A stretch of 64,000 nucleotides of DNA, taken from positions 1 to 64,000 of the forward strand of contig JAIPGD010000001.1 in the NCBI GenBank assembly GCA_021736305.1, in the 5' to 3' direction. Below the pieces are notes generated by a model. It made no database searches. It was not told where the DNA came from and was given only the letters and a program-made list of their open reading frames with translations. Of the stretch, positions 38,501 through 48,489 are shown piece by piece. Source of the DNA: Candidatus Izemoplasma sp. GTDB lineage: Bacteria > Bacillota_I > Bacilli_A > Izemoplasmatales > Hujiaoplasmataceae. Each line of letters opens with the position of its first letter. Position 1 is the stretch's first letter. A program made the translations under genes and the position numbers.

Positions 38501-39946
38501 ATGATTTATTTATATGTTATCATTGGTTTTATTGTTTTAATTTTTTCAATTGCTTTCTTTAGATTTTTATTTATAAAAGACAAAACTCTAGTTGATGCTA
38601 AACCAGTTGATTTAGCATTAGCTAAGAATTATGCTGAAGAATTCGCTGAATTAATTAAAATTAAAACTATTTCTTTTAAGGAAACAGAAAATAATCAATT
38701 GCCCTTTATTAAATTAAAAGAAAAGTTACGAGAACTTTTTCCAAATGTATTTAAAACTATGAAAGTAAAAAATTTTCTCGGTGAAGCAGTTCTTTTACAT
38801 TGGGAAGGTAAAAATAAAGATAAACCAATTGTTTTAATGAGTCATCTTGATACAGTAGAAGCTGATGAAGATAGTTGGGAACATAAAGCTTTCTCAGGGG
38901 AAATTATCGGAGATGAGATTTATGGTAGAGGAACTTTAGATACAAAATCTACAGTTTATGCATTTTATAAAGCTTGTGAAGAATTAATTAAGTCTGGTTA
39001 TGTTCCTGATCAAGATATTTATCTTTTCAGTTCAACTGATGAAGAAATATCTGGTTTAGGAGCTAAAAAAGCAGTTGATTATTTAAAAGATAATAATGTA
39101 AAACCTTTTTTGGTTTTAGATGAAGGGGGAGCTATTGTTACTAATGCGCTTCCAACAGTTAAAAAGCCTTTAGCTATGGTAGGTATTTTAGAAAAAGGTT
39201 ATGCAAATATAAAATTTAGTGCTAAATCATTAGGTGGTCATTCTTCAACCCCACCTAAAAATACACCAATTGCTAGACTTGCTAAATTTATCAATGATGT
39301 TGAAACAAAGTTTCCTTTGAAAACTAAGATGATTAAAGAAGTTGAAGATATTTTTAAAAATGCAGCACCTTATATGAAAGGCATTAACCGTTTCTTATTT
39401 ACTAATCTATGGTTATTTAGACCATTGATAACGAATATGTTGCCAAAAATTAGTCCTTATGGAAGAGCATTACTATCAACAACCATTGCTTTTACCATGA
39501 TAAAAGGTAGCGATGAAGAAAATGTGATTCCTGCTAATGCTTATGTAATTGCTAATATAAGAACTCATCCAATTCAAAATGTTGAATCTAGTTTTAAAGT
39601 GTTAGAAAAAATAGCTAGTAAATATAATCTTGAATCAGAAATCATCTCATCAAGAGAAGCGTCACCAATGACCTTGACTGATTCAAAAGCATATAAGTAT
39701 TTAGAAGAAAATATTTCTAAGGTTTTTCCTGATGTAAAAACCTCACCTTATGTTATGTTAGGTGGTACAGATTGTAGGTTCTTTAATGAGATTAGTGAAG
39801 GTGCTTTAAGATTTTCACCGATAAGAATGGATAATTCTGAGCTTAAGAAAATGCACGGAAAAGATGAATCAATTAAAATAAACACCTTGGTAGAAGCTGT
39901 TGATTTCTATCAAGAAATTATTAAAAATATTGGAGGTATTAAATGA
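38501..39946 (+). CDS. Membrane-anchored M20-family peptidase
   Basis: SHLDTVEADEDSWEHKAFSGEIIGDEIYGRGTLDTKS, STDEEISGLGAKKA; N-terminal TM. Confidence 0.88.
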   Translation: MIYLYVIIGFIVLIFSIAFFRFLFIKDKTLVDAKPVDLALAKNYAEEFAELIKIKTISFKETENNQLPFIKLKEKLRELFPNVFKTMKVKNFLGEAVLLHWEGKNKDKPIVLMSHLDTVEADEDSWEHKAFSGEIIGDEIYGRGTLDTKSTVYAFYKACEELIKSGYVPDQDIYLFSSTDEEISGLGAKKAVDYLKDNNVKPFLVLDEGGAIVTNALPTVKKPLAMVGILEKGYANIKFSAKSLGGHSSTPPKNTPIARLAKFINDVETKFPLKTKMIKEVEDIFKNAAPYMKGINRFLFTNLWLFRPLITNMLPKISPYGRALLSTTIAFTMIKGSDEENVIPANAYVIANIRTHPIQNVESSFKVLEKIASKYNLESEIISSREASPMTLTDSKAYKYLEENISKVFPDVKTSPYVMLGGTDCRFFNEISEGALRFSPIRMDNSELKKMHGKDESIKINTLVEAVDFYQEIIKNIGGIK

Positions 39947-40989
39947 TTTTTCCCAAAAACGAATTTAATAAAATATCATGTAAAGAAGCTTTTGTAAATA
40001 AACAATGTTTGATTGATATGTTTGATAAGATAGAAAAAGACAAAATCAATATTCATCAAATGATGCTTTTACATAATGGCTCTAAAGTCTTTAGCGTTAA
40101 CGCCGAAGGTTTTCATCAGAAAAAAGAAAATGTATATTCTGTATCTAAAAGTTTTACATCAGTAGCAATTGGAATTTTGATTGATCGTAAATTACTAAAA
40201 TTAGATGATTATGTTTTATTTTATTTTGCTGATGAATTAAAACGTTATAAAAAAGAGTATGAGAAATTAAAAGTAAGACATTTATTAACTATGACTGTTG
40301 GGCAAAAACAAGATCGTTTTATTGGATTAACTCCTCAACACAATCCGATAGAAATCTTTTTCAATACGGAAATGGTTGATGAACCTGGAGAAAAGTTTTT
40401 ATATAGTAATTATGCATCTTATATGTTATCTGCTATTGTAACTAAGTTAACTAATAAAACCTTAAATGATTTTTTAAAAGAAGAATTATATGATGTTATT
40501 GGTTTAGAAAACATTTTTTGGCCAGAATTCAAAGGATATACATTAGGAGCTACTGGTTTAAGACTTAATGTAAGTGACATGGCTAAATTTGGTCTATTAT
40601 TATTAAATGATGGTAAATGGGAAGATAAACAAATTGTTTCAAAAGCTTATCTTGATGAAGCATCGTCTGTTCAAGTTGATACTTCTAAAGAAGAAAAAGC
40701 GTTAAATCGATATGGTTATGGCTTTCAATTTTGGATTAATAAGTTTGGGGATTATAAGGCTGATGGTTTATATAATCAAGTGATTATTATAAATAAAAAA
40801 TATAATATAGTTTTTGCGATGACAGCTTATGATGATAGGAACTTAACTGAACTATTTTTAGATTATGTATTAAAGGGCTTTGAAAAGGGCTGGAAAGTAA
40901 CTAGTAAGTCTTTAAGAGACTCTTTAAAAACCTTTAAAAATAATTCAATTGCTATAATTCAAGAAGAAGAAATAAAACGTAAAGATTAA
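39943..40989 (+). CDS. Serine hydrolase, beta-lactamase/class C PBP family
   Basis: SxxK in VYSVSKSFTS, YSNYASYML; ATGA overlap with the M20 gene. Confidence 0.85.
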   Translation: MIFPKNEFNKISCKEAFVNKQCLIDMFDKIEKDKINIHQMMLLHNGSKVFSVNAEGFHQKKENVYSVSKSFTSVAIGILIDRKLLKLDDYVLFYFADELKRYKKEYEKLKVRHLLTMTVGQKQDRFIGLTPQHNPIEIFFNTEMVDEPGEKFLYSNYASYMLSAIVTKLTNKTLNDFLKEELYDVIGLENIFWPEFKGYTLGATGLRLNVSDMAKFGLLLLNDGKWEDKQIVSKAYLDEASSVQVDTSKEEKALNRYGYGFQFWINKFGDYKADGLYNQVIIINKKYNIVFAMTAYDDRNLTELFLDYVLKGFEKGWKVTSKSLRDSLKTFKNNSIAIIQEEEIKRKD

Positions 40990-41082
40990 TAAAGAATATT
41001 AATTAAGTTTTTTGGACTTATCTAGGCTTTTTTGGTATAATTAAATAGATGTTTTAAAAGGGAAAATGAGGTTTTAAATAAA

Positions 41083-41928
41083 ATGGAATTAGGAAGAATA
41101 AATCGTTTAAGAGTACTGCGTGAAACTGATATAGCCTATCTATTAACAGATGGGTTAGAAGAAGTTTTTTTACATAAAAAAGAAGCTGAAAAAGCGTATG
41201 AAGATTACGAAGAAATTGATGTATTTATTTATAAAGATAATCAAGGACGTTTAACTGCTTCAACAAAAACTCCTAAATTAACAATTGGTGGGTTTGCTAA
41301 ATTAGAAGTAGTTGAAGTAAATCATAAATATGGTGTTTTCCTTGATTATGGATTAGTTAAAGACTTATTGTTATCACTAGATGAATTACCAGCATCAAAA
41401 GATCTATGGCCACAAATTGGTGACCATTTATTTGTGACTATGAAAGAGAGTAAAGACCGTTTATTCGCTTCAATTCTTTCTCGAAATGAATTAAGTGATC
41501 GTTTTGATAATGAATTAAGTGATGATGTTGAATCACTTAAAGTAATTATAATGTATCATTTAGATAATGGTATTGTTGGGTTTAGTGATTTAGGCCATGA
41601 AGTTTTTATTCATCGTAATAACTTTCGTAGAAGAATACGGATTGGTGAGGAATTAGATGTTGATATTATTAAACGCAATGATACAGGTAATTATTCCGGT
41701 AAACTAATTGAACAAAAAGAAATTATGTTAGATAAAGATAGCGAGATTATCTTAGAATATCTTAAGAAAAATGATGGTATGATGAAGTTTACAGATAAAT
41801 CAGATCCCGAAATTATTTCAGAAGTTTTTCATATGTCAAAATCAGCATTTAAACGCGCTTTAGGTAAACTTTATAAAAACAAACAAGTTGAATTAAATAA
41901 AAACTATACGAAATTAATAAAGAGATAG
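41083..41928 (+). CDS. cvfB: S1-domain RNA-binding protein CvfB-like
   Basis: S1-like repeats (FAKLEVVEVNHKYGVFLDYGLVKDLLLSLDELP) and C-terminal winged-helix-like region. Confidence 0.8.
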   Translation: MELGRINRLRVLRETDIAYLLTDGLEEVFLHKKEAEKAYEDYEEIDVFIYKDNQGRLTASTKTPKLTIGGFAKLEVVEVNHKYGVFLDYGLVKDLLLSLDELPASKDLWPQIGDHLFVTMKESKDRLFASILSRNELSDRFDNELSDDVESLKVIIMYHLDNGIVGFSDLGHEVFIHRNNFRRRIRIGEELDVDIIKRNDTGNYSGKLIEQKEIMLDKDSEIILEYLKKNDGMMKFTDKSDPEIISEVFHMSKSAFKRALGKLYKNKQVELNKNYTKLIKR

Positions 41929-41936
41929 GTGAAATT

Positions 41937-42668
41937 ATGGGAAGAGCGCATGAAGTAAGAAAAGCATCTATGGAAAAAACCAGTAAACAAAAATCAAAGG
42001 TTTATTCTAAATTTGGTAAAGAAATTTATATGGCAGCTAAAGAAGGTGGCCCTGATTTAGAATCAAATTTAGAGTTAAAACGTTTGATAGAACGGGCAAA
42101 ACAAAATCAAGTTCCGGCTCATGTGATTGAAAAGAATATTGAAAAATCACAAAGTGTCGGTGGTGAAGATTATTTCCCTGTTCGTTATGAAGGTTTTGGA
42201 CCTGGGGGTTCAACGATAATTGTGGAGTGTATCACAGATAATGTTAATCGTACTGTAAGTGAAGTTAGAAATGTTTTTTCTAAGGTTGGTGGCAACCTTG
42301 GTAAAAAGGGAACTGTAACTTATATGTATGAATATGTTGCATTCTTACAATTCAGTGGTTTAACTGAAGATGAAGCATTAGAAGCCTTAATGGAAGCTGA
42401 AGTTGATGCATTAGATATATTATCTGATGAAGATGTAATTACTATCATTGGTGAACAAGGAGCCCTAGATGATATTAAAGATGCTTTAAAGGCAACTGGT
42501 AAGGAATTAGAGTTTTATAAAGATGAAGTTTTATGGTTGCCAAATAATACAATGGAGTTATCTGGTGATGATTTAAAAAGTTTTAAACGTTTTTTAGAAT
42601 TAGCTGAGGATGTTGAAGATATTCAAGAAGTTTATCATAATGTTAAATTAGAAGAAGAGGATGAATAA
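41937..42668 (+). CDS. yebC: YebC/PmpR family regulator
   Basis: MGRAHEVRKASMEKTSKQKSKVYSKFGKEIYMAAKEGGPD, RYEGFGPGGSTIIVECITDNVNRTVSEVR. Confidence 0.93.
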   Translation: MGRAHEVRKASMEKTSKQKSKVYSKFGKEIYMAAKEGGPDLESNLELKRLIERAKQNQVPAHVIEKNIEKSQSVGGEDYFPVRYEGFGPGGSTIIVECITDNVNRTVSEVRNVFSKVGGNLGKKGTVTYMYEYVAFLQFSGLTEDEALEALMEAEVDALDILSDEDVITIIGEQGALDDIKDALKATGKELEFYKDEVLWLPNNTMELSGDDLKSFKRFLELAEDVEDIQEVYHNVKLEEEDE

Positions 42669-43246
42669 TGAATTTACCAAATAAATTGACTTTGGGTAGA
42701 ATGTTTATGATTATTATCTTTATCATCTTGTATTTATTAAAAGATACAATTGGTGAGATTTACATTTACATTTTAGGTGGAGTTTTTGTTATTGCAGCTT
42801 TAACTGACTACTTTGATGGTTATTTAGCAAGAAAAAATAACATGGTAACTACCTTTGGAAAGTTTGTTGATCCATTAGCAGATAAGTTATTAGTAATAAC
42901 TGCTTTAGTAGTTCTATCTGATATTTATGCGCTTAGTGGTTATACACTTAGCTTTTGGATGCCGTTTTGGGTAGTTTTAGTTGTTGTTATAAGAGAACTT
43001 TTAGTAACTTCAATTCGTTTAGTAGCTATGGAAGATGGAAAAGTAGTAGCTGCTAGTAAATTAGGAAAATACAAAACTTTTATTACTATGGCAACATTGA
43101 CTTACTATTTCTTTATTATGCCAATTGATACAGAAATTATTAATATAATTGGAATTATTTTAGTTAGTATATCAGTATTCTTTACAGTAATATCAGGTAT
43201 TGATTATTTTATAAAAAATAAAAGTATCATTACAAAATCAATTTAA
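42668..43246 (+). CDS. pgsA: CDP-diacylglycerol-glycerol-3-phosphate 3-phosphatidyltransferase
   Basis: NLPNKLTLGR and DYFDGYLARKNNMVTTFGKFVDPLADK. Confidence 0.93.
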   Translation: MNLPNKLTLGRMFMIIIFIILYLLKDTIGEIYIYILGGVFVIAALTDYFDGYLARKNNMVTTFGKFVDPLADKLLVITALVVLSDIYALSGYTLSFWMPFWVVLVVVIRELLVTSIRLVAMEDGKVVAASKLGKYKTFITMATLTYYFFIMPIDTEIINIIGIILVSISVFFTVISGIDYFIKNKSIITKSI

Positions 43247-43294
43247 AGAAAAACGCATTAACTCAAGTACTATTTAAGTAGCATAGGAGGAAAT

Positions 43295-44305
43295 ATGGAA
43301 GATAAACAAAGAAAGAAAAATTTAGATGCAGCATTAAAAAATATTGAAAAAGAATATGGTAAAGGATCAGTAATGATTCTTGGTGACAATGAAATTTTAG
43401 ACGTTAAAACTATTTCTAGTGGGTCTTTATCTGTAGATAGAGCTTTAGGGGTATTCGGTTATCCTAGGGGTAGAATCATTGAAATTTATGGACCTGAATC
43501 AAGTGGTAAAACAACTTTTGCACTTCATGCAATAGCTGAAACACAAAAAGCAGGCGGGTATGCAGCATTTATTGATGCTGAACATGCTTTAGATGCACAA
43601 TATGCAAAACGGGTAGGAGTTAATATTGATGATTTAATTCTTTCTCAACCTGACACTGGTGAACAAGCTTTAGAAATAGCAGAAGCATTAATTCGTTCTA
43701 ATGCAGTTGATATGGTTGTTATTGACTCAGTAGCTGCTTTAGTTCCTGAAGCTGAAATAAGAGGCGAGATGGGAGATTCTCATATTGGTTTACAAGCGAG
43801 ATTAATGTCTCAAGCAATGCGCAAATTGTCTGGTGCTTTATCAAAAAGTAAATGTATTGCTCTATTTATTAATCAAATAAGAGAAAAAGTAGGCGTTATG
43901 TTTGGAAACCCAGAAGTAACTCCAGGTGGAAGAGCATTAAAGTTTTATTCATCAATTAGAATGGAAATAAGACGTGGCCAACAAATTAAAGAAGGTAATG
44001 ACGCTGTCGGCAATAAAGCAAAGGTTAAAATTGTTAAAAACAAAGTAGCTTCTCCTTTTAAAACCACTGAAGTTGACATTGTCTTTGGTAGGGGTATTTC
44101 TAAGACCGGTGAAATAGTAGATTTAGCCGCAGAAATGGATATTATCGAAAAAAGTGGAGCGTGGTATTCTTATAATGGCAATAAACTTGGTCAGGGAAGA
44201 GAAAACGCTAAAGCTTATTTAGATGAAAATCCTGATATTTATCAAGAAATCTATGACAAAATCAAAAAAGAGTTTGAAGAAGAACAAGAAAGATCTTTGA
44301 AGTAA
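43295..44305 (+). CDS. recA: RecA recombinase
   Basis: [32 protein letters not shown]. Confidence 0.98.
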   Translation: MEDKQRKKNLDAALKNIEKEYGKGSVMILGDNEILDVKTISSGSLSVDRALGVFGYPRGRIIEIYGPESSGKTTFALHAIAETQKAGGYAAFIDAEHALDAQYAKRVGVNIDDLILSQPDTGEQALEIAEALIRSNAVDMVVIDSVAALVPEAEIRGEMGDSHIGLQARLMSQAMRKLSGALSKSKCIALFINQIREKVGVMFGNPEVTPGGRALKFYSSIRMEIRRGQQIKEGNDAVGNKAKVKIVKNKVASPFKTTEVDIVFGRGISKTGEIVDLAAEMDIIEKSGAWYSYNGNKLGQGRENAKAYLDENPDIYQEIYDKIKKEFEEEQERSLK

Positions 44306-44373
44306 ACAAATATATTAGATTGTTCATCGGAAACTATTATAATTTAAACATACTCTAAAAATAAATTTAATTT

Positions 44374-44407
44374 CAAAAAAGGTTCTTCATTTGAAGAATC
44401 TTTTTTC
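44374..44407 (+). terminator. recA terminator
   Basis: aaaaaaggttcttcatttgaagaatctttttt. Confidence 0.75.
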
Positions 44408-44436
44408 AATAAATTTAGTTTAGAGGGTTAGTTTAT

Positions 44437-44516
44437 ACTATCAATAAATTTAATTACTTATTATATTGATAGTTTCAGTGAAACCTTTTGACTATAACTT
44501 AAATATAATATATAAT
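44437..44516 (+). promoter_or_regulatory. rny promoter with inverted repeats immediately upstream
   Basis: Arms ACTATCAATA (44437-44446) / TATTGATAGT (44464-44473), GTTTCagtGAAAC, then TTGACT-N17-TATAAT (44488-44516). Confidence 0.55.
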
Positions 44517-44588
44517 ATAAAAGTAAATAAAATTGTTTATAAAATTAATTAAATATATAAAATTGAATCATGAAAAGGAGATAATAAT

Positions 44589-46154
44589 ATGCCAGATTTA
44601 TTTATTATTATTATTTCCAGTTTCTTAGGTTTACTTATTGGTGGACTCATAGGATTTATTATCAGAGTAGCAGTAGTCGAAAAAGGTTTTCAAACTGCTA
44701 GAAATAAGTCTCAAAGTATAATTGACCAAGCAACTTTACAAGCGGAACGAATTAAAAAAGAAAAATTATTAGAAGCAAGACAAGAAATTCACAACCTAAA
44801 TTTAGAAAACGATAAATTATTAAAAGAAAAGCGCGAAACTGTCGCTGTTCTTGAGAATAAAGCTCATCAAAGAGAAGAATTAGCAGAGAGAAGATCTGCT
44901 AATTTAGATAAACGAGAGCTTAATTTGGATCGTAAAGAGGAAAATTTAGAACGCAAGAAATCCGCTATTGAAGAAAAAGACCTTGAATTGGAAAGAATAA
45001 TTAAAGAACAAAATGATAAACTTTATGAGATTGCTAGTTTATCGAATGAAGATGCGAAAGCAATCATACTTGACCGTGTCAAAGATGATATGGCAAAAGA
45101 AATTGACATGTTTATCAGAGATGAAGAAGACAAAGCAAAAAATGAAGCACAAAAACGCGCAAGGGATATCATTACAAATGCTATCCAAAAGTTAGCACAA
45201 GATGTAACTGCTGAAATAACAGTTTCAGTTGTAAATTTACCGAATGATGAAATGAAGGGTAGAATTATTGGCCGTGAAGGTAGAAACATTCGCACCCTAG
45301 AAGCAATGACTGGTGTTGATTTAATCATTGATGATACACCTGAAGCAGTCGTTTTAAGTGGGTTTGATCCTATACGACGTGAAATCGCTAAAAAGTCATT
45401 AGAAGCCTTGATTGCTGATGGAAGAATCCATCCAGCAAGAATCGAAGAGATTGTTGAAAAAACTCGTGTTGAAGTAGATCAATTTATTCGTGATAAAGGT
45501 GATGAAGCAGTATTTGAAAGTGGAATTGGGAGAGTACATCCTGATTTAACTAAATTAATTGGTCGTTTACATTTTAGAAGTTCATATGGACAAAACGCCT
45601 TGAAACATTCAATGGAAACATCATTCCTTGCTGGAAAGATGGCAGTTGAATTAGGTGAAAATGAATCACTAGCAAAACGCGCCGGATTATTACATGATAT
45701 CGGAAAAGCGGTTGACCACGAAATGGAAGGTTCACATGTTGAGATTGGCCTTTCAATTGCTAGAAAATACAATGAAAATATCGCTGTTTTAGACGCCATT
45801 GCATCACATCATGGTGATCATGAAGCAGAAACCATTATCGGTGTTTTAGTAGCTGCCGCAGATGCATTATCAGCTGCTAGACCTGGAGCTAGATCGGAGT
45901 CTTTAGAAAACTACATTAATCGTCTAACAAAACTTGAAGAAATTTCTTCAGGAGTTAAAGGCGTTGAACAAGCATTTGCTATTCAAGCAGGGCGAGAAGT
46001 TAGGGTTATTGTTAAACCAAGTGAAGTTGATGATGCTAGAGCCCATGTAGTCGCAAAAGAAATTAAAGAAGAGATCGAAAGTAAGCTAAGCTATCCGGGC
46101 ACGATTAAGGTGACTGTTATTAGAGAAACACGCGCAGAAAATATTGCAAAATAA
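44589..46154 (+). CDS. rny: Ribonuclease Y
   Basis: N-terminal TM, coiled coil, KH region ([29 protein letters not shown]), HD ([12 protein letters not shown]). Confidence 0.96.
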   Translation: MPDLFIIIISSFLGLLIGGLIGFIIRVAVVEKGFQTARNKSQSIIDQATLQAERIKKEKLLEARQEIHNLNLENDKLLKEKRETVAVLENKAHQREELAERRSANLDKRELNLDRKEENLERKKSAIEEKDLELERIIKEQNDKLYEIASLSNEDAKAIILDRVKDDMAKEIDMFIRDEEDKAKNEAQKRARDIITNAIQKLAQDVTAEITVSVVNLPNDEMKGRIIGREGRNIRTLEAMTGVDLIIDDTPEAVVLSGFDPIRREIAKKSLEALIADGRIHPARIEEIVEKTRVEVDQFIRDKGDEAVFESGIGRVHPDLTKLIGRLHFRSSYGQNALKHSMETSFLAGKMAVELGENESLAKRAGLLHDIGKAVDHEMEGSHVEIGLSIARKYNENIAVLDAIASHHGDHEAETIIGVLVAAADALSAARPGARSESLENYINRLTKLEEISSGVKGVEQAFAIQAGREVRVIVKPSEVDDARAHVVAKEIKEEIESKLSYPGTIKVTVIRETRAENIAK

Positions 46155-46159
46155 TAAAC

Positions 46160-46189
46160 TTAGCCTTCCTTTTGGAAGGCTATATTTTT
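46160..46189 (+). terminator. Intrinsic terminator-like hairpin between rny and ymdB
   Basis: tagccttccttttggaaggctatattttt. Confidence 0.7.
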
Positions 46190-46198
46190 GGAGGAAAC

Positions 46199-46966
46199 AT
46201 GAGAGTATTATTTATTGGTGATGTGTATATGAATTTAGGGCAAAAAGCCTTTGATAAATATTTTACACAAGTAAAAAACGAATATAAACCACAATTTATC
46301 ATTGTCAATGGTGAAAACATTGAACAAGGAAATGGTTTAAGTAAAAAAATCTATAAAGATTATCTTTTACAAGGGGTGAATGTCTTTACCCTTGGTAATC
46401 ACGCGTTTTCAAGACGAGATGCAAAAGAAGTTTTAGACCTTGATTATGTATGTCGCCCAGCTAACTATGGTGTAGGAACTATGGGGAAAGAATGGGTAGA
46501 ATATCGCTTTAATGATAAATTGATTGTTGTGATTAATTTACTAGGAAGAATATTTATGCGAGATCCAATTGATAATCCATTTTCTAAAGCAGATGAAATA
46601 TTAGAAAAAATAAATGCGGATTATATAATTGTTGATTTTCACGCAGAAGCAACCTCAGAAAAATATGCACTTGCGCATTATTTAGATGGAAGAGTAGATG
46701 CAATTATTGGAACACATACACATGTACCCACCGCAGATACTATGGTTTTACCTAAAGGCACACTTTTTCAGAGTGATGTTGGTATGACTGGGGCTAAATA
46801 TAGTATAATTGGTGGAGAAGTTCGCCAAGGAATTCGTAAGTTTCTTTCAGGTGTTCCTGAAAGAGTTAAACCTGAAGAAAATTCAGTGTTGCAATTCAAT
46901 GCAACTTTCTTAGATTTAGACAATAAAACAATTGAGAGAATAAACATTTATGAGGAGAATCTATAA
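46199..46966 (+). CDS. ymdB: YmdB-like metallophosphoesterase
   Basis: MRVLFIGDVY, NGENIEQGNGLS, GNHAFS, GTHTHVPTAD; ATG after GGAGG (ORF track begins at 46172). Confidence 0.9.
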   Translation: MRVLFIGDVYMNLGQKAFDKYFTQVKNEYKPQFIIVNGENIEQGNGLSKKIYKDYLLQGVNVFTLGNHAFSRRDAKEVLDLDYVCRPANYGVGTMGKEWVEYRFNDKLIVVINLLGRIFMRDPIDNPFSKADEILEKINADYIIVDFHAEATSEKYALAHYLDGRVDAIIGTHTHVPTADTMVLPKGTLFQSDVGMTGAKYSIIGGEVRQGIRKFLSGVPERVKPEENSVLQFNATFLDLDNKTIERINIYEENL

Positions 46967-48390
46967 TGGAAAAAATGCATAAACCAAGTCTTACAAAAGC
47001 AAGAAAAAGATCTAAAACTTTAGTTGAGACAAAAGAATATAAACGACCTGAGATTATTAATCTTGGTAAAGGAAAAAAATATTTAATCCAAACTCATGGT
47101 TGTCAAGCTAATGAAGCTGATACTGAAATAATGCAAGGTTTATTAGAAGAACAAGGCTTTAAAAAAACGGATGTAATAGAACAAGCTGACCTTTTATTAA
47201 TCAATACTTGTGCAATTAGAGAAAACGCTGAAAATAAAGTGTTTGGAGAATTAGGTAGACTTAAGAGTTATAAACGCATTAATCCTAATATGATTATTGC
47301 AGTGAGTGGATGTATGCCTCAAGAAGAAGAAGTTGTAGAGAGAATCCTTAAACAATATCAACATGTTGATATTGTTTTTGGCACCCATAATGTAAATAAA
47401 CTCATTGAATACTTACATTTTGTTATAGTGGAGAAAAAGCGTTTAATAGAAGTTTATTCTAAAGAAGGCAATATAATCGAAAACCTTCCACAAGCAAGAG
47501 ATCATCGTTTTAAAGCTTGGGTAAATATTATGTTTGGTTGTGATGAGTTTTGTACTTATTGTATCGTCCCTTATACAAGGGGCAAAGAAAGATCTAGAAA
47601 CAAAGATTATATAATTAAAGAAGTAAAAGCTTTAATTAAAAAGGGGTATAAGGAAATTACTTTATTAGGACAAAATGTTAATTCCTATGGTTTAGATTTT
47701 CCTGATAATAATTACTCGTTTGCTAATCTACTAGAAGAATTAGCTAACTTAGATATTCCTAGAATTAAATTTACAACTTCTCATCCAAAAGATTTTTCTG
47801 ATGATATTATTGAAGTTATCGCTAAATATGATAATATTATGCCATTTATACATTTACCAGTTCAATCTGGTTCAAACAAAGTATTGAAAAAGATGAATCG
47901 TAAATATACTAAAGAATCGTATCTAGAAGTAGTTGAAAAAATATATAATAAAATTCCTGATGTTTCTTTAACTACTGATATTATTGTTGGCTTTCCAACA
48001 GAAACCCAAACAGATTTTGAAGAAACAATTGATTTGGTTAAAAAAGCAAAATTTGAAGGTGCTTATACCTTTGTTTTTTCACCAAGAAAAGGTACCCCAG
48101 CTGCGAGTTATGAAAACAATATAACTGAAAAAGTTGCTAAAGCAAGATTACATAAATTAAATGATTTAGTAAATGAAGGGTATTTGCGCGGAAATAAACG
48201 TTTTGAAGGTAAAAGCGTAAAAGTTTTAGTTGAAGGATATTCTAAAAATAATAAATCAGTTTTAACAGGTTACACCGAACATAATAAATTGGTAAACTTC
48301 AAGGGCGATGATTCTATAATCGGAGAAATAGTTGAAGTTTATATTGAAAAAGCAAAAACTTGGTCACTAGATGGGGTAATAAAAAAATAA
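46966..48390 (+). CDS. miaB: tRNA-2-methylthio-N6-dimethylallyladenosine synthase
   Basis: TRAM/radical SAM methylthiotransferase: QTHGCQANEADTE, MFGCDEFCTYCIVPYTRGKERSR. Confidence 0.93.
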   Translation: MEKMHKPSLTKARKRSKTLVETKEYKRPEIINLGKGKKYLIQTHGCQANEADTEIMQGLLEEQGFKKTDVIEQADLLLINTCAIRENAENKVFGELGRLKSYKRINPNMIIAVSGCMPQEEEVVERILKQYQHVDIVFGTHNVNKLIEYLHFVIVEKKRLIEVYSKEGNIIENLPQARDHRFKAWVNIMFGCDEFCTYCIVPYTRGKERSRNKDYIIKEVKALIKKGYKEITLLGQNVNSYGLDFPDNNYSFANLLEELANLDIPRIKFTTSHPKDFSDDIIEVIAKYDNIMPFIHLPVQSGSNKVLKKMNRKYTKESYLEVVEKIYNKIPDVSLTTDIIVGFPTETQTDFEETIDLVKKAKFEGAYTFVFSPRKGTPAASYENNITEKVAKARLHKLNDLVNEGYLRGNKRFEGKSVKVLVEGYSKNNKSVLTGYTEHNKLVNFKGDDSIIGEIVEVYIEKAKTWSLDGVIKK

Positions 48391-48489
48391 AAAAAAGTAG
48401 GAAATCGCCACAAATATATCTTAAGTTATTGAAATATTATTTTTTATGTAGTAAAATTAGTTTATAATATAAAAAAAAAGGGTGGTATT

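Noticed and set aside
45013-45799. Alternative ORFs overlapping rny on both strands
   Set aside because: RNase Y frame is strongly conserved; the others are low-support shadows.
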